Assembly (NCBI RefSeq): GCF_010672525.1
Contig: NZ_JAAHGH010000023.1
Span: 25,208-89,207, forward strand
Reading direction: 5' to 3'
From: Okeania sp. SIO2B3
GTDB lineage: Bacteria > Cyanobacteriota > Cyanobacteriia > Cyanobacteriales > Microcoleaceae
Length of the DNA stretch: 64,000 bases
Under the pieces are notes generated by a model. The model was not told where the DNA came from. It saw only the letters and a list, made by a program, of their open reading frames with translations, and ran no database searches. This document shows positions 10,301-19,004 of the stretch, one piece after another. The first letter of the stretch is position 1, and each line of letters begins with the position of its first letter. Made by a program: the position numbers and the translations under genes.

Positions 10301-10385
10301 TGCTTTACTAGCTTTTACTTCTTTTGCTATAGCTTTAGATCGAGAAGAAGAACGTCGTATTAAAGAAATTAAGGAGAAATGTTAA
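7356..10385 (+). CDS. Large STAND-like/helical-repeat protein with degenerate P-loop
   Basis: This 1009-residue protein starts PKYQFNKDVKSQVIGD, a clear match to the C-terminal motif of the preceding protein. Residues 62-76 (RLLVLGGNLGIDKKQ) sit where a Walker A would be, but the consensus GxxxxGK[S/T] is degraded to GNLGIDKK. A Walker-B-like strand TIFVLIDL is at 128-135 and a sensor-like YVIISSE at 158-164. A charged coiled coil follows near 247-270. The remaining 700 or so residues are rich in predicted helices, HEAT/TPR-like in feel, with no family I can name. There is no signal peptide or membrane segment, so it is probably cytoplasmic. The next gene is almost contiguous. I suggest a sensor or scaffold regulating the nucleosidase-like protein; that is inference. 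Confidence 0.7.
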   Translation: MNQPKYQFNKDVKSQVIGDYAKIANYYGDVVFEEISLEKIRLFQFKSPEITPELLNILKEERLLVLGGNLGIDKKQLAFNLALLLGEKITEEIPESYKDRSPVKQWQQTSNHQLVNLELEITKTDSTTIFVLIDLTPKNFTSNLSEIYETIKANEKHYVIISSEISFSSWRLEKNARKFFPDLTNKITYSQNYLARELFDQLKKVNLLEGFYPCLKNNKQGLRQELIRVAKSLNTPTNLFRFVDILRQELEEKVEEEKTEEEKNKQREIDIDNLIEIAKNDEKFIRKLYYEILDSREQLLALGLSFFDGLFEDQLFAALETLVKKVWQERDSSLRALDYHDLEKLQENYFKFFPNRLYQNISPNFRVIKTKNYKFDAPSINILSRDNRRTLLKVAWESHGRQIINALSVLIELVQKSVFKDYSQWELYGNAIKRNQLRKVIGETITDLGLVSASITGDSTIAMTRIQGALITLALDKNIIVQNVAAEVIAQWYSYGRQQEFFQIIESFYSITIDQDIFEVIQEEEFQTTEDQSKISAKIINFFKNRLGKENEIEYNQNEQNIFTKTSSFIVNSLANLSWFQDELEEIENPQLQEYYLGKKNLKSIIAVDESFDGNIYLIKSLDSHWQYQINKGKKYLYKYRLWQEELIFRSCLEYSPEILLRASFYRGYIEWKNNLQEGEVRDDCIGATVALAVTNSAINDYNKDVNKHQLSGKLYEWLEELSESRFPLVHLYFGYHTLFHIVPLYLEQLSDWLKEITQKHADFLNHAIALSLAHAYIYSDENRKNVLNILDKWYTECLQVQSTRDIDITKITKYDTLLKTVVLTYGLIEYKEEDKNNILIQVVERFEEILKEKKSLLIFNKKNHPFIREAVILAINNITLRYFNEIENKLQNLVFYLTNRERNYFVGILTEIYLEQRASLKDGDDEIKVKGRLYQIWLDSEPPLTHIEKALFRWVRREQNQADQNKKVTKPRKAKTAAQKIALLAFTSFAIALDREEERRIKEIKEKC

Positions 10386-10387
10386 CT

Positions 10388-12379
10388 ATGCAAAATGAAA
10401 TTAACTCTCGCCCTAATTCTCATCAAAATATATCTTTGATTAGTTCTTTATACAAAGCTTTCTGTTTATTACCTGAAGCACTACAACAACGTAAATATAA
10501 TAAAAGGACCTTAAAGTTTGTGTTGAGTAAGTGGAAAAAGACTTCAGAAGATGATGAAATTCCAGTAATTGCAAAACGGCTTCAGATTGAAATGTTTTTG
10601 GTAGAATGGGGTTGGGTGATTGGAATTTTGGTAATTATAATCGGAATTTTAGCGATTAATATAGTTATATTTAAAGGAAAAGAAAAAACAGTAGTAATAT
10701 CACCATTACCAACAAATACAAAGTCGCCAAGAGAAAAAATTCCCGATTGTATCAAAGAAAATAATTGTATTTCTATAATTGATATAGCTAATGTTGAAGA
10801 TCTTATTTCACCTTACTTCAGTAAATTAACAGTAAAATTCACAACAAACGTCACACCTGAGGACAAAATAAGTATCCGTAATCATGGCATAAATTCGGGT
10901 CAAATTGGTATTGATGGCAACGACATTACCTACAGTGGAACTATTATCGGTAATTTCACTGGAGGTGAAGGAACAACACCTCTGGAAGTTACTTTTAATA
11001 GAAACACTACACGGAAAATTGCTGAAGTTGTAGTTCGCAATATTGTCTATCAGAACGTCTCAGAAAATCCTACTTTTGGCTCTCGTACAGTAGAGTTTAA
11101 GATCGCCGATGGTTATAATGCTATCAGCGAACCCTTCAGCACAAACATTAATGTTATTCCTACACAAAAAGACATCACTCTCAATGTTCCTACTGCTCAA
11201 ACTGTTAAAGAAAATGCAAATTTAGCTATTAGTTCTATTAGTATTAATGGTTCTGAAAATCAAAAAATTACAATTACTCTTCAAGTCAGTAACGGTCAAC
11301 TCACAGTTAAACCCGATGTAGTTGGTGGATTAACTTCTAAAGAAATCAGCAATAATAAAAGTAACAAAGTGACTCTAAGTGGTACGGTTGCGGAAGTCAA
11401 TACCACTCTAGCTAATTCTGATAGTATCATCTATCAAGGAAATCAAAACTTTAGTGGAGAAGATTCTCTTAGCATTACTATGTCTATTAATAATCTAGTG
11501 AAAGGTTTGGTCTGGCCACCTAATGCTCTAATTGTCGAACCTATTAGCAAAAGCGTCAGCATAACCGTTAATCCTCTCAATCCTCCACCTGTGATTAATG
11601 TTCCTAGGGATATCCAAGTCCCCGACCAAAATAGGGATTTCCCTATTACTGATATTAATATTAGCGATCCAAACAATCAAAATATCAGTGTTATTCTAGA
11701 AACTGTAAACGGTAAACTGACTGTAAAAACAAATGTACCTCAAGGTTTACCAGAGGATAATATCGAAAATAACCAAACTCAGGAAGTTACTTTAAGTGGC
11801 AATATAAGTCTTATTAATAATATTTTTGCAGCTCCTAATGGAGTCATTTATAGAAGTCAACAAATCGATCAAGATTCTCTAAAAGTGATTGTTAATGACG
11901 GTAAAAATACTGTTAGTAAAACGGTTAGTATCATTGTTAACGATCGACCTGCTATTAGAGTTCCAAAGTATGTCATCACTAGCAATGGCATCAGAATTAC
12001 CGAACCAGAAGCGGTAAGACTAATAAAATCATGGTTACAAGCAAAGAAAAAAGTCTTTGCTTATCCATTTAGTATTAAAATTCTCAGACAATATACAACA
12101 GGTCAATATTTTGAGCAGAGAGAAGGAACAGTTGAATGGCTGAGAAAAGAGTATGGGTATTATAGGTTTGGCGATCCTACAGTTCAAGCTTCTGGAAAAT
12201 TTGATGAAGAAGGAGATCGGGTAATAATTGATGTAAGAATATACCAAAGCTCTACACTTTGGGTTAATGGAATAATTGATAGAACACGGAGTAATCCCAC
12301 CACTGGTGTATATCGTTATAGTTTACAGTGGGAAAATGGTCGTTGGAAAATTGCTGGTTCTCAGAAAATAAGCCAATAA
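10388..12379 (+). CDS. Single-pass membrane protein: cadherin-like repeats plus C-terminal ARC6-type IMS domain
   Basis: Two starts are possible, ATG at 10379 and ATG at 10388. I favour 10388, since AAGGAG at 10371-10376 is only 2 nt from the first but 11 nt from the second. The protein has about 75 cytoplasmic residues, one strong membrane helix (WVIGILVIIIGILAINIVIF), then an extracytoplasmic part. That part holds several repeats of the pattern VTLSGTVAEVNTTLANS...IIYQGNQNFSGEDSLSITM, typical of cadherin-like domains in large cyanobacterial surface proteins. The last 127 residues (ITEPEAVRLIKSWLQAKKKVFAY to WENGRWKIAGSQ) match the IMS/DUF4101 domain of ARC6-type proteins. It is translationally close to the preceding gene, which suggests one operon linking a cytoplasmic sensor to the membrane. 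Confidence 0.7.
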   Translation: MQNEINSRPNSHQNISLISSLYKAFCLLPEALQQRKYNKRTLKFVLSKWKKTSEDDEIPVIAKRLQIEMFLVEWGWVIGILVIIIGILAINIVIFKGKEKTVVISPLPTNTKSPREKIPDCIKENNCISIIDIANVEDLISPYFSKLTVKFTTNVTPEDKISIRNHGINSGQIGIDGNDITYSGTIIGNFTGGEGTTPLEVTFNRNTTRKIAEVVVRNIVYQNVSENPTFGSRTVEFKIADGYNAISEPFSTNINVIPTQKDITLNVPTAQTVKENANLAISSISINGSENQKITITLQVSNGQLTVKPDVVGGLTSKEISNNKSNKVTLSGTVAEVNTTLANSDSIIYQGNQNFSGEDSLSITMSINNLVKGLVWPPNALIVEPISKSVSITVNPLNPPPVINVPRDIQVPDQNRDFPITDINISDPNNQNISVILETVNGKLTVKTNVPQGLPEDNIENNQTQEVTLSGNISLINNIFAAPNGVIYRSQQIDQDSLKVIVNDGKNTVSKTVSIIVNDRPAIRVPKYVITSNGIRITEPEAVRLIKSWLQAKKKVFAYPFSIKILRQYTTGQYFEQREGTVEWLRKEYGYYRFGDPTVQASGKFDEEGDRVIIDVRIYQSSTLWVNGIIDRTRSNPTTGVYRYSLQWENGRWKIAGSQKISQ

Positions 12380-12470
12380 AATTTGTCTAAAAATTATTTC
12401 ACAAATTGTGTTTTGGAGCGGGGTATCAAACTACATTCCGCTGCACTTCACCTCTTAATTAAAGTTGTAG

Positions 12471-12625
12471 GTTGGGTTGAGAAACGAAACCCAACACCAG
12501 CAGATTGTAAGTTAGGTTTAGAAACAAAACTCAATAACAATATGAATTATCAACAAGTTAATATTCGACTTTGTTGGGTTTATCCTAACGGATAAGCTCC
12601 GCTAACACTATCGTTCTACCCAACC
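12471..12625. repeat. Palindromic GTTGGGTT/AACCCAAC repeats
   Basis: GTTGGGTT at 12471-12478 pairs with AACCCAAC at 12488-12495. A second block (GTTGGGTTTATCCTAACGG to CTACCCAACCTAC) fills 12572-12625, next to the Uma2 stop. Related blocks occur near 13565, 15020 and 30665. Confidence 0.65.
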
Positions 12626-12629
12626 TACT

Positions 12630-13277
12630 TTATTTTGCAGAAACCTGTTGCTGCACCCAAACACGAAAAGTATTCATAGTCTTATTCCAACCTATAAATG
12701 GAGAGCGTTCCAAATATTCAGGAATAGCATCAGTCAAGGGCAAATCAGGAAAATGAATACTAAATTCCGACTCTGCATATTCCCCATTTTCTAACACATC
12801 AATTTTCAACTTACCCCTCTCAAACCTCCACAATTCAGGAACACCTAAATTTTGATAAATATTAGGATGAGTCCGAGAAGTAACGTCAATTTCCAATGCT
12901 AAATCTGGAGGCGGATCGACAGTTAAATCTATTCGTTTCTTACCTCGTACCTTTGCCTCATTTTCAATATAAAAACAGTCATCAGGTTCAATACCTTGCT
13001 GCATCAATTCATTTTTAAAAGTTGTGGAACCAAGAGGCCAAAAATCAATTTCTAACTCCTGCATCAGCACCTTAAATAAATCTGCAATAATCACTTTTGC
13101 ACTTTCATGTTCTGGTAATGATGCCATAATTTCCAAAGTATTATTATCATAAGCAATTCGCGAATTACGACTTTCTCCTAAGTCGGCTAAAATTCCTTCA
13201 AAATCTTGCCAATTTACATCTTTTAATAACACTCGCTGTCCTGGAGGAACAGTTAATTGTTGGAGTTTAAGCAGCAT
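12630..13277 (-). CDS. Uma2-family endonuclease-like protein (DUF820)
   Basis: This 215-residue protein has the Uma2 pattern, a PD-(D/E)XK-type restriction-endonuclease fold that is hugely expanded in cyanobacteria. Conserved elements are EIMASLPEHE near residue 50, EPDDCFYI near 97, and the core DLTVDPPPDLALEIDVTSRT near 117, which carries the D and E..D residues of the presumed active site. The start ATG at 13277 is preceded by a good GAGGAGAA at 13281-13288. It appears full length. The physiological role of the family is unknown; it is often found near mobile elements, as here. A separate, broken copy lies at 44078-44689. Confidence 0.85.
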   Translation of the reverse strand: MLLKLQQLTVPPGQRVLLKDVNWQDFEGILADLGESRNSRIAYDNNTLEIMASLPEHESAKVIIADLFKVLMQELEIDFWPLGSTTFKNELMQQGIEPDDCFYIENEAKVRGKKRIDLTVDPPPDLALEIDVTSRTHPNIYQNLGVPELWRFERGKLKIDVLENGEYAESEFSIHFPDLPLTDAIPEYLERSPFIGWNKTMNTFRVWVQQQVSAK

Positions 13278-13302
13278 TTTTTCTCCTCATAAAAACTAAG
13301 TA

Positions 13303-13557
13303 GGGTTTGCTGAAAAAGTCTTTTTCAGGAGTAGGGGAGTAGGGGAGTGGGGGAGTAGGGGAGATTAGAATAGTTAGGAGAAACAAGGAATTATAGAAAA
13401 GATAGTCGGAACAATTGTCAGAGTTATTTTTCTGCTATCCCCCCTGTCTTTTCTGCTAAGTTTTAGAGAATTTTCAACATAAAACCAGGCACTTTTTTCG
13501 CTCCTTTAAAGGTTGAATCCTTTATCTGTCAATACTTTTAGTTTAACCAGCAAGCCC
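13303..13557. mobile_element. MITE-like element, GGGTTTGCTG family, copy 1
   Basis: It begins GGGTTTGCTG and ends CAGCAAGCCC, an inverted repeat with one mismatch. Both ends are flanked by the direct repeat TAAGTA (13297-13302 and 13558-13563). Its interior contains a (GTAGGGGA)n tract. No coding capacity is seen. Copy 2 is at 20422-20668. Confidence 0.75.
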
Positions 13558-13602
13558 TAAGTAAGTTGGGTTATCCTACGGATAAGCTGGCGCTAACATC
13601 CT

Positions 13603-13672
13603 TCAACCCAACCTACATTTATTGCACCATTTAAAGTGTGTCAATCTAGTATTTTTTATTATTACAAAATAC
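13603..13672. repeat. 70-bp direct repeat, copy 1 (downstream of RTX gene)
   Basis: TCAACCCAACCTACATTTAT through ATTACAAAATAC. It matches 15039-15108 at 68 of 70 positions. The two copies bracket the RTX gene at 13731-14972. Confidence 0.85.
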
Positions 13673-13730
13673 AACACACCATTGATAAAGTAATTTGTAA
13701 CAATTCAACTAAAATTTCCCAAAACAAAAC

Positions 13731-14972
13731 TTATCTGATTTGGAAATTATCCTCAGTTATAGCAGGAGCATTCTCTAAGAGAGCAAACTGATTTATATTA
13801 CCATTAGCGTTGTAAAATAGTTCCCCTGATGTTTCATTATAGATAATGAAAGCATCAGAACTATTGACTGCATCATCGGTGTCAACTATTTCAAAATCAT
13901 TATCATCACTGAAACCTCTTCCACTATCGCTGTTAAGAGCAGCAAAAGTTGTCTTATCTAGTAATATTAGGTCTCCTTGGTTTCCATCTTCGTCTGGTCT
14001 CAAGTCTGACTGGAAGTCTGTAATATTATCTACACCAATATCGTCGGAATTGAAAGCCACATTAGTATTGAAGATAAAGCGATCAATACTTGCACCACCT
14101 GCCAAAGTATCGTTTCCACTACCACCATTAAGGCGATCGCGACCTTGACCACCTCTGAGAATATCGTCACCATCCCCACCCAAAAGGATATCAAAACCAA
14201 GACGACCTTCTAAAACATCATCACCATCTTTACCAAATAGCGTATCATTACCCAAAACACCAATAATTTGGTCATTTTCATCTGTACCAACAAGGCGATC
14301 GTCGCCTTGAGTGCCAATACTTGCCACACTCAAGCTTACAGAGTCAAAAGTTACCGACCTACCTTCACTTTCATTGAGGTTTACCAAACGGATGCCCAAG
14401 TTTTCTCCCAAGGAAGCATCATTTACACTAGACCGATAGGAAACAGTTGCTGTCTGAAACTCTCCCTCTGAAATAGATAGAGAGTTATCATCCACTGCCA
14501 ACACTTCATCTCCTGCCAACAGTTGCACTTGATAACCCGGAAAACCATCTAAATCAAAACTAGCTTGTAATGTTTGCAGAGTAAAGGCTTGAGGATTTCC
14601 TACTTCTACCTCTAAGGTGTATCTTTTACCAGTTTCCAGCACTGTATTGAGAGGCTGAAATATTCCTACTCGACCTTCACCCGCTAGCAAACCACTGTCA
14701 GCAAACGCGATATTGTTTCCTTCTGGTACGCCAACATCGGGATGAGGTGTATTACCTGCTCCTGTTGCTGGATTAAATATACCCACAAGTGGAGCATCGA
14801 ATGCCGGGAGTTCTGCATCTGCGAAACTCTGAACTAGGCCATCTGGATCGTATATCTGCCAATCAGGAATCGGTGGAATAATATTTAAACCTAGTCTATT
14901 TAGTTGGTCGGTAAATTGATCGTCTTCAAGTTCTGGTGTTTCAAACCCTGGATTCAATAATTCTTCTTCCAT
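13731..14972 (-). CDS. RTX-type calcium-binding secreted protein
   Basis: The 413-residue protein has an N-terminal domain of about 210 residues starting EEELLNPGFETPEL, like carbohydrate-binding or choice-of-anchor modules found in secreted proteins. Residues 218-295 contain hemolysin-type nonapeptides of the GGxGxDxLx type (GNDTLFGKDGDDVLEGRLG, GGDGDDILRGGQGRDRL). The tail has the FNTNVAF...DNITDFQSD and ...ITEDNFQIR pattern common to type I secretion substrates. There is no Sec signal, consistent with export by an ABC/TolC type I system. The gene sits between two 70-bp direct repeats, so it may be a cassette. The ligand of the N-terminal domain is unknown. Two other RTX genes lie near 51 and 54 kb. 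Confidence 0.85.
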   Translation of the reverse strand: MEEELLNPGFETPELEDDQFTDQLNRLGLNIIPPIPDWQIYDPDGLVQSFADAELPAFDAPLVGIFNPATGAGNTPHPDVGVPEGNNIAFADSGLLAGEGRVGIFQPLNTVLETGKRYTLEVEVGNPQAFTLQTLQASFDLDGFPGYQVQLLAGDEVLAVDDNSLSISEGEFQTATVSYRSSVNDASLGENLGIRLVNLNESEGRSVTFDSVSLSVASIGTQGDDRLVGTDENDQIIGVLGNDTLFGKDGDDVLEGRLGFDILLGGDGDDILRGGQGRDRLNGGSGNDTLAGGASIDRFIFNTNVAFNSDDIGVDNITDFQSDLRPDEDGNQGDLILLDKTTFAALNSDSGRGFSDDNDFEIVDTDDAVNSSDAFIIYNETSGELFYNANGNINQFALLENAPAITEDNFQIR

Positions 14973-15038
14973 AACTTTTCTTGTTTACTCTAAATTTTAT
15001 TTTACCTTACAAAAACCAAGTAAGTTGGGTTTTGTCCC

Positions 15039-15114
15039 TCAACCCAACCTACATTTATTGCACCATTTAAGGTGTATCAATCTAGTATTTTTTATTATTA
15101 CAAAATACTAGACA
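15039..15114. repeat. 70-bp direct repeat, copy 2, with hairpin
   Basis: Second copy of the repeat at 13603-13672. Here it includes a perfect 10-bp stem, CTAGTATTTT pairing with AAAATACTAG, enclosed by GGTGT and ACACC. It lies 67 bp upstream of the RTX start. Confidence 0.8.
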
Positions 15115-15265
15115 CCATTTTTATCTAATACCTTGCCTACATCTATTTCAGGTTTTCGTTAAACTTTTTGAGAAATTTTTGTAGAGACTTTCCATGAAAT
15201 GCCTCTACATTTTTTTTCACACCTATGTCATAATAATATCAACTGATACTTATGAAATATCTACT

Positions 15266-15862
15266 TTATTCTGCTGCCTCACCTTCTGACTCTGTAGATG
15301 ACGCTCCCGCAGGAGCCATTACACGCGCTAACACTAAGTCTGCTTCTCCTGTCGCTTCTACTCCTTCTGGTAAAGTAATTTGACTCAGCTGAAGAGACTC
15401 TCCTAACTTAAGACCTGAGACATCTATATCTAATGTTTCAGGAATTTTATCTGGTTTGCATCTGATTGCTAATTCTGTAACAGTCTGGTCTAAAATTCCA
15501 CCACCGACTTTAACTCCTACTGGATCGCCAACAAAATGTATAGGTACTTCTACATCTAGACTTCCATGAGCAGCTACGGAGAAAAAACTTAGGTGAAGAA
15601 TTAAGGGTTTATAGGGATGAGATTGAACTTCCCGAAGAATAGTTTTGCCACTCCAAGAAATATCAGGAACTTGAAGATCGATGATAGTATTGTTAATAGA
15701 GGTATCCTTTAACAACTTTTGTGCTTTTTTAACTTCAATTGTTAATGGAACTGATTCTGTACCTTGATGACCATATAATACTGCAGGAATTAATCCTTCT
15801 CGTCTTAGAGCTTTGGTTTTGCTACCTTCAGGTCTTTTTTGACATTCTACTGTAACTTCCAT
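15266..15862 (-). CDS. rplY: 50S ribosomal protein L25/general stress protein Ctc
   Basis: L25/Ctc binds 5S rRNA in the central protuberance of the large ribosomal subunit. The 198-residue protein has the N-terminal L25 domain (MEVTVECQKRPEGSKTKALR, then GLIPAVLYG) and the longer C-terminal TL5/CTC domain (LDVEVPIHFVGDPVGVKVGG, and DIDVSGLKLGESLQLSQI). It ends in an acidic Ser/Glu/Ala tail (SSTESEGEAAE), common in bacterial CTC proteins. The start ATG at 15862 gives the normal N-terminus. A TATAAT at 15893-15898 on the same strand could be a minus-10 box. It stands alone between repeats and is probably a single-gene unit. Confidence 0.95.
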   Translation of the reverse strand: MEVTVECQKRPEGSKTKALRREGLIPAVLYGHQGTESVPLTIEVKKAQKLLKDTSINNTIIDLQVPDISWSGKTILREVQSHPYKPLILHLSFFSVAAHGSLDVEVPIHFVGDPVGVKVGGGILDQTVTELAIRCKPDKIPETLDIDVSGLKLGESLQLSQITLPEGVEATGEADLVLARVMAPAGASSTESEGEAAE

Positions 15863-16824
15863 CTTGACTTTTTTCGCTTAGTTTGCTTACCAATTATATC
15901 AAATTTTTTGACATAGCAGAAGAAAGAAGAAAGAAGAAAGAAGCAAGAAGGGAAAATTGCTTATTAATAGCTATCTGGAAACAACACTCTTTTCACTTCA
16001 ACAACAAATTTCTCTATTTTCTCTACTCCCTTATTTATAATTATTCAATCATCGTAAAATTTCGGTAAGTGGGAAACCACCGTCTTTTAAGCGGTGGATG
16101 GAAACGACTCGACGGATTTTAATCCGTAGTCAAAAAATGTGTTATAATTGACCTTAAACTTAAAAAGTAGTCTCAATGGTCTTTTGGCCGGAGAGAGTAT
16201 TGGCCATTGACACCGTAAGCGTGGACTGCTGCTGTATATGTACTACGGTACGGTACTGGCAATGTGGTTGTTTGCCTAACGGCATACTTCGTAAACGAGC
16301 AATGTGAAAATCGAGGTTTTAACCCGATTTGCAACTCCTCTGAAGAATCCATGCGGATTTATCCCGTGGAGTGTCAAACTGATAATCTAATATTAGACTT
16401 GTCGCTTTATAACTTCAAAAAATACCAGAAACCTTGTTATGTAAAGATTGTAGCTCTTGACTAGCAAAAATGCTTAGAATTATTGCTCTGTCTAGGTTGG
16501 AGCGATTTTTTCCCTTTATTTAGCGACAACTCTATTATGTCATTATGTCTCTATACAAAATTTCTGAGGATCGAGGAAGGCGACAGGATTACCAAATCTT
16601 CTAAAATATCTATAATTATGATTTATGGCAGAAGTTAGTATTAAGAGAAATAACAGAAATAGATAGATATTATCACAGTTGAAGGAAAGGGCGTAGACAT
16701 ATCAAAAGCTTAAAACTCGCGCCATATTTTTCCTTCTTTCTTCTTCCTTCTTCTTCCTTCTTCCTTCTTCCTTCTTTCTTCTTCCTTCTTCAAACCCATC
16801 CACATTAAAATCAATTTCGATTAA
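15863..16824. other. 962-bp gene-free region: repeats and IS remnant
   Basis: I see no gene. It contains a GAAAGAAGAAAGAAG tract (about 15918-15945), the IS200/IS605-like remnant described separately, and a CCTTCTTCC polypyrimidine tract at about 16730-16792. The tract is preceded by ATCAAAAGCTTAAAACTCGC, the same combination seen near 2610 and 60300. Confidence 0.6.
16076..16378 (+). mobile_element. IS200/IS605-like non-coding end (possible omega-RNA remnant)
   Basis: Two adjacent hairpins open the stretch: CCACCG (16077-16082) with CGGTGG (16092-16097), and ACGGATT (16112-16118) with AATCCGT (16121-16127). It ends with GAAGAATCCATGCGG, a short loop and CCCGTGGAGTGTCAA, the hairpin plus GTGTCAA form I associate with right ends of IS605-type tnpB elements in cyanobacteria. 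No TnpA or TnpB coding sequence remains next to it. Confidence 0.45.
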
Positions 16825-18169
<1,345 letters not shown>

Positions 18170-18463
18170 TACGGATAGTTAACACGATTTGCTATTGTTG
18201 CATCTACTAAATATTATGTCAATTTATTTTTGTTAATTTTTGTTAATTACTGTTACAATAACCCGTATATCTAAAACTCTTGCTGTGATTGAGGGTTCAA
18301 ATAGGAGGAATTAGCATAAGGGGGAGTGGGGGAGTAGGGGAGTAGGTAGGGACATTGCATGCAGCGTCTCTACAGTGAGAATTAATGAGAATTAAACATC
18401 AGAATAATTAACATTAACTGGGTTGCTAATTAGCAAATTCAATTCTTTAATTATGACTGGATA

Positions 18464-18679
18464 ATACCAATTCCCAAAAATAATCCTATACTTCCAATGC
18501 AACTTCAGTTATTAAGTAATAATAATAATTCAGTAATGTTTGCATTCGATTATCGGCATTAATCCAAAATATCTTATTTCTTTAAACCCTACTCCCTACT
18601 CCTTACTCCTTACTCCCTACTCCCTACTCCCTACTCCCTACTCCCAAGGAAATGTAGCAAAACTTTTGAGAAATGGTAT
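18464..18679. mobile_element. MITE-like element, ATACCA family, copy C
   Basis: It starts ATACCAATTCCCAAAAA and ends TTTTGAGAAATGGTAT, a terminal inverted repeat. The interior has a (CCCTACT)n tract. It is in opposite orientation to copies A (23620-23916) and B (56936-57205). Confidence 0.65.
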
Positions 18680-18733
18680 AACTACTGATTGTTTAATCCT
18701 AGAAAATACTATTACCATCCTAGATAGAATTAT

Positions 18734-18934
18734 CGTAAGCATTTCCTGCGGAATGCTGCGCAAACAGCTATTAGCTGTCAGCTATCAGTCAAAAGACTTT
18801 CTCTTTAAGAACAGTGTTTAAATTAACAACTGACTTTAAGGTCAAGGGAACCAACTTTTGTAGTTAAGACAATTAATAGAGCTTTTATCGTAAACTAAAA
18901 GCAATAGCTGATAGCTGACGGCTAAATGCTTACG
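18734..18934. mobile_element. 201-bp element with paired inverted ends
   Basis: CGTAAGCATTT at 18734-18744 is the exact inverse of AAATGCTTACG at 18924-18934. Just inside, TAGCTGTCAGCTATCAG (18772-18788) is inverted at 18908-18924 with one mismatch. It contains the short repeat GCGGAATGCTGCGCAAACAGC-like block. No coding sequence is seen. Confidence 0.65.
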
Positions 18935-19004
18935 AATTATCAACATTAACTACATATCAAGATTAGCTATTAAGATTTATACTTAAAGGATAAATTAAAT
19001 TTAT

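Noticed and set aside
12383..12595. 70-residue frame after the IMS-domain gene
   Set aside because: It reads through GTTGGGTT palindromic repeats and has no support.
18285..18315. GGGTTCAAAT as a possible tRNA T-loop
   Set aside because: No acceptor or anticodon stem could be formed around it; I found no tRNA in the window.
18540..18821. 93-residue open frame
   Set aside because: It crosses a (CCCTACT)n tract and two MITE-like ends; it is repeat translation.
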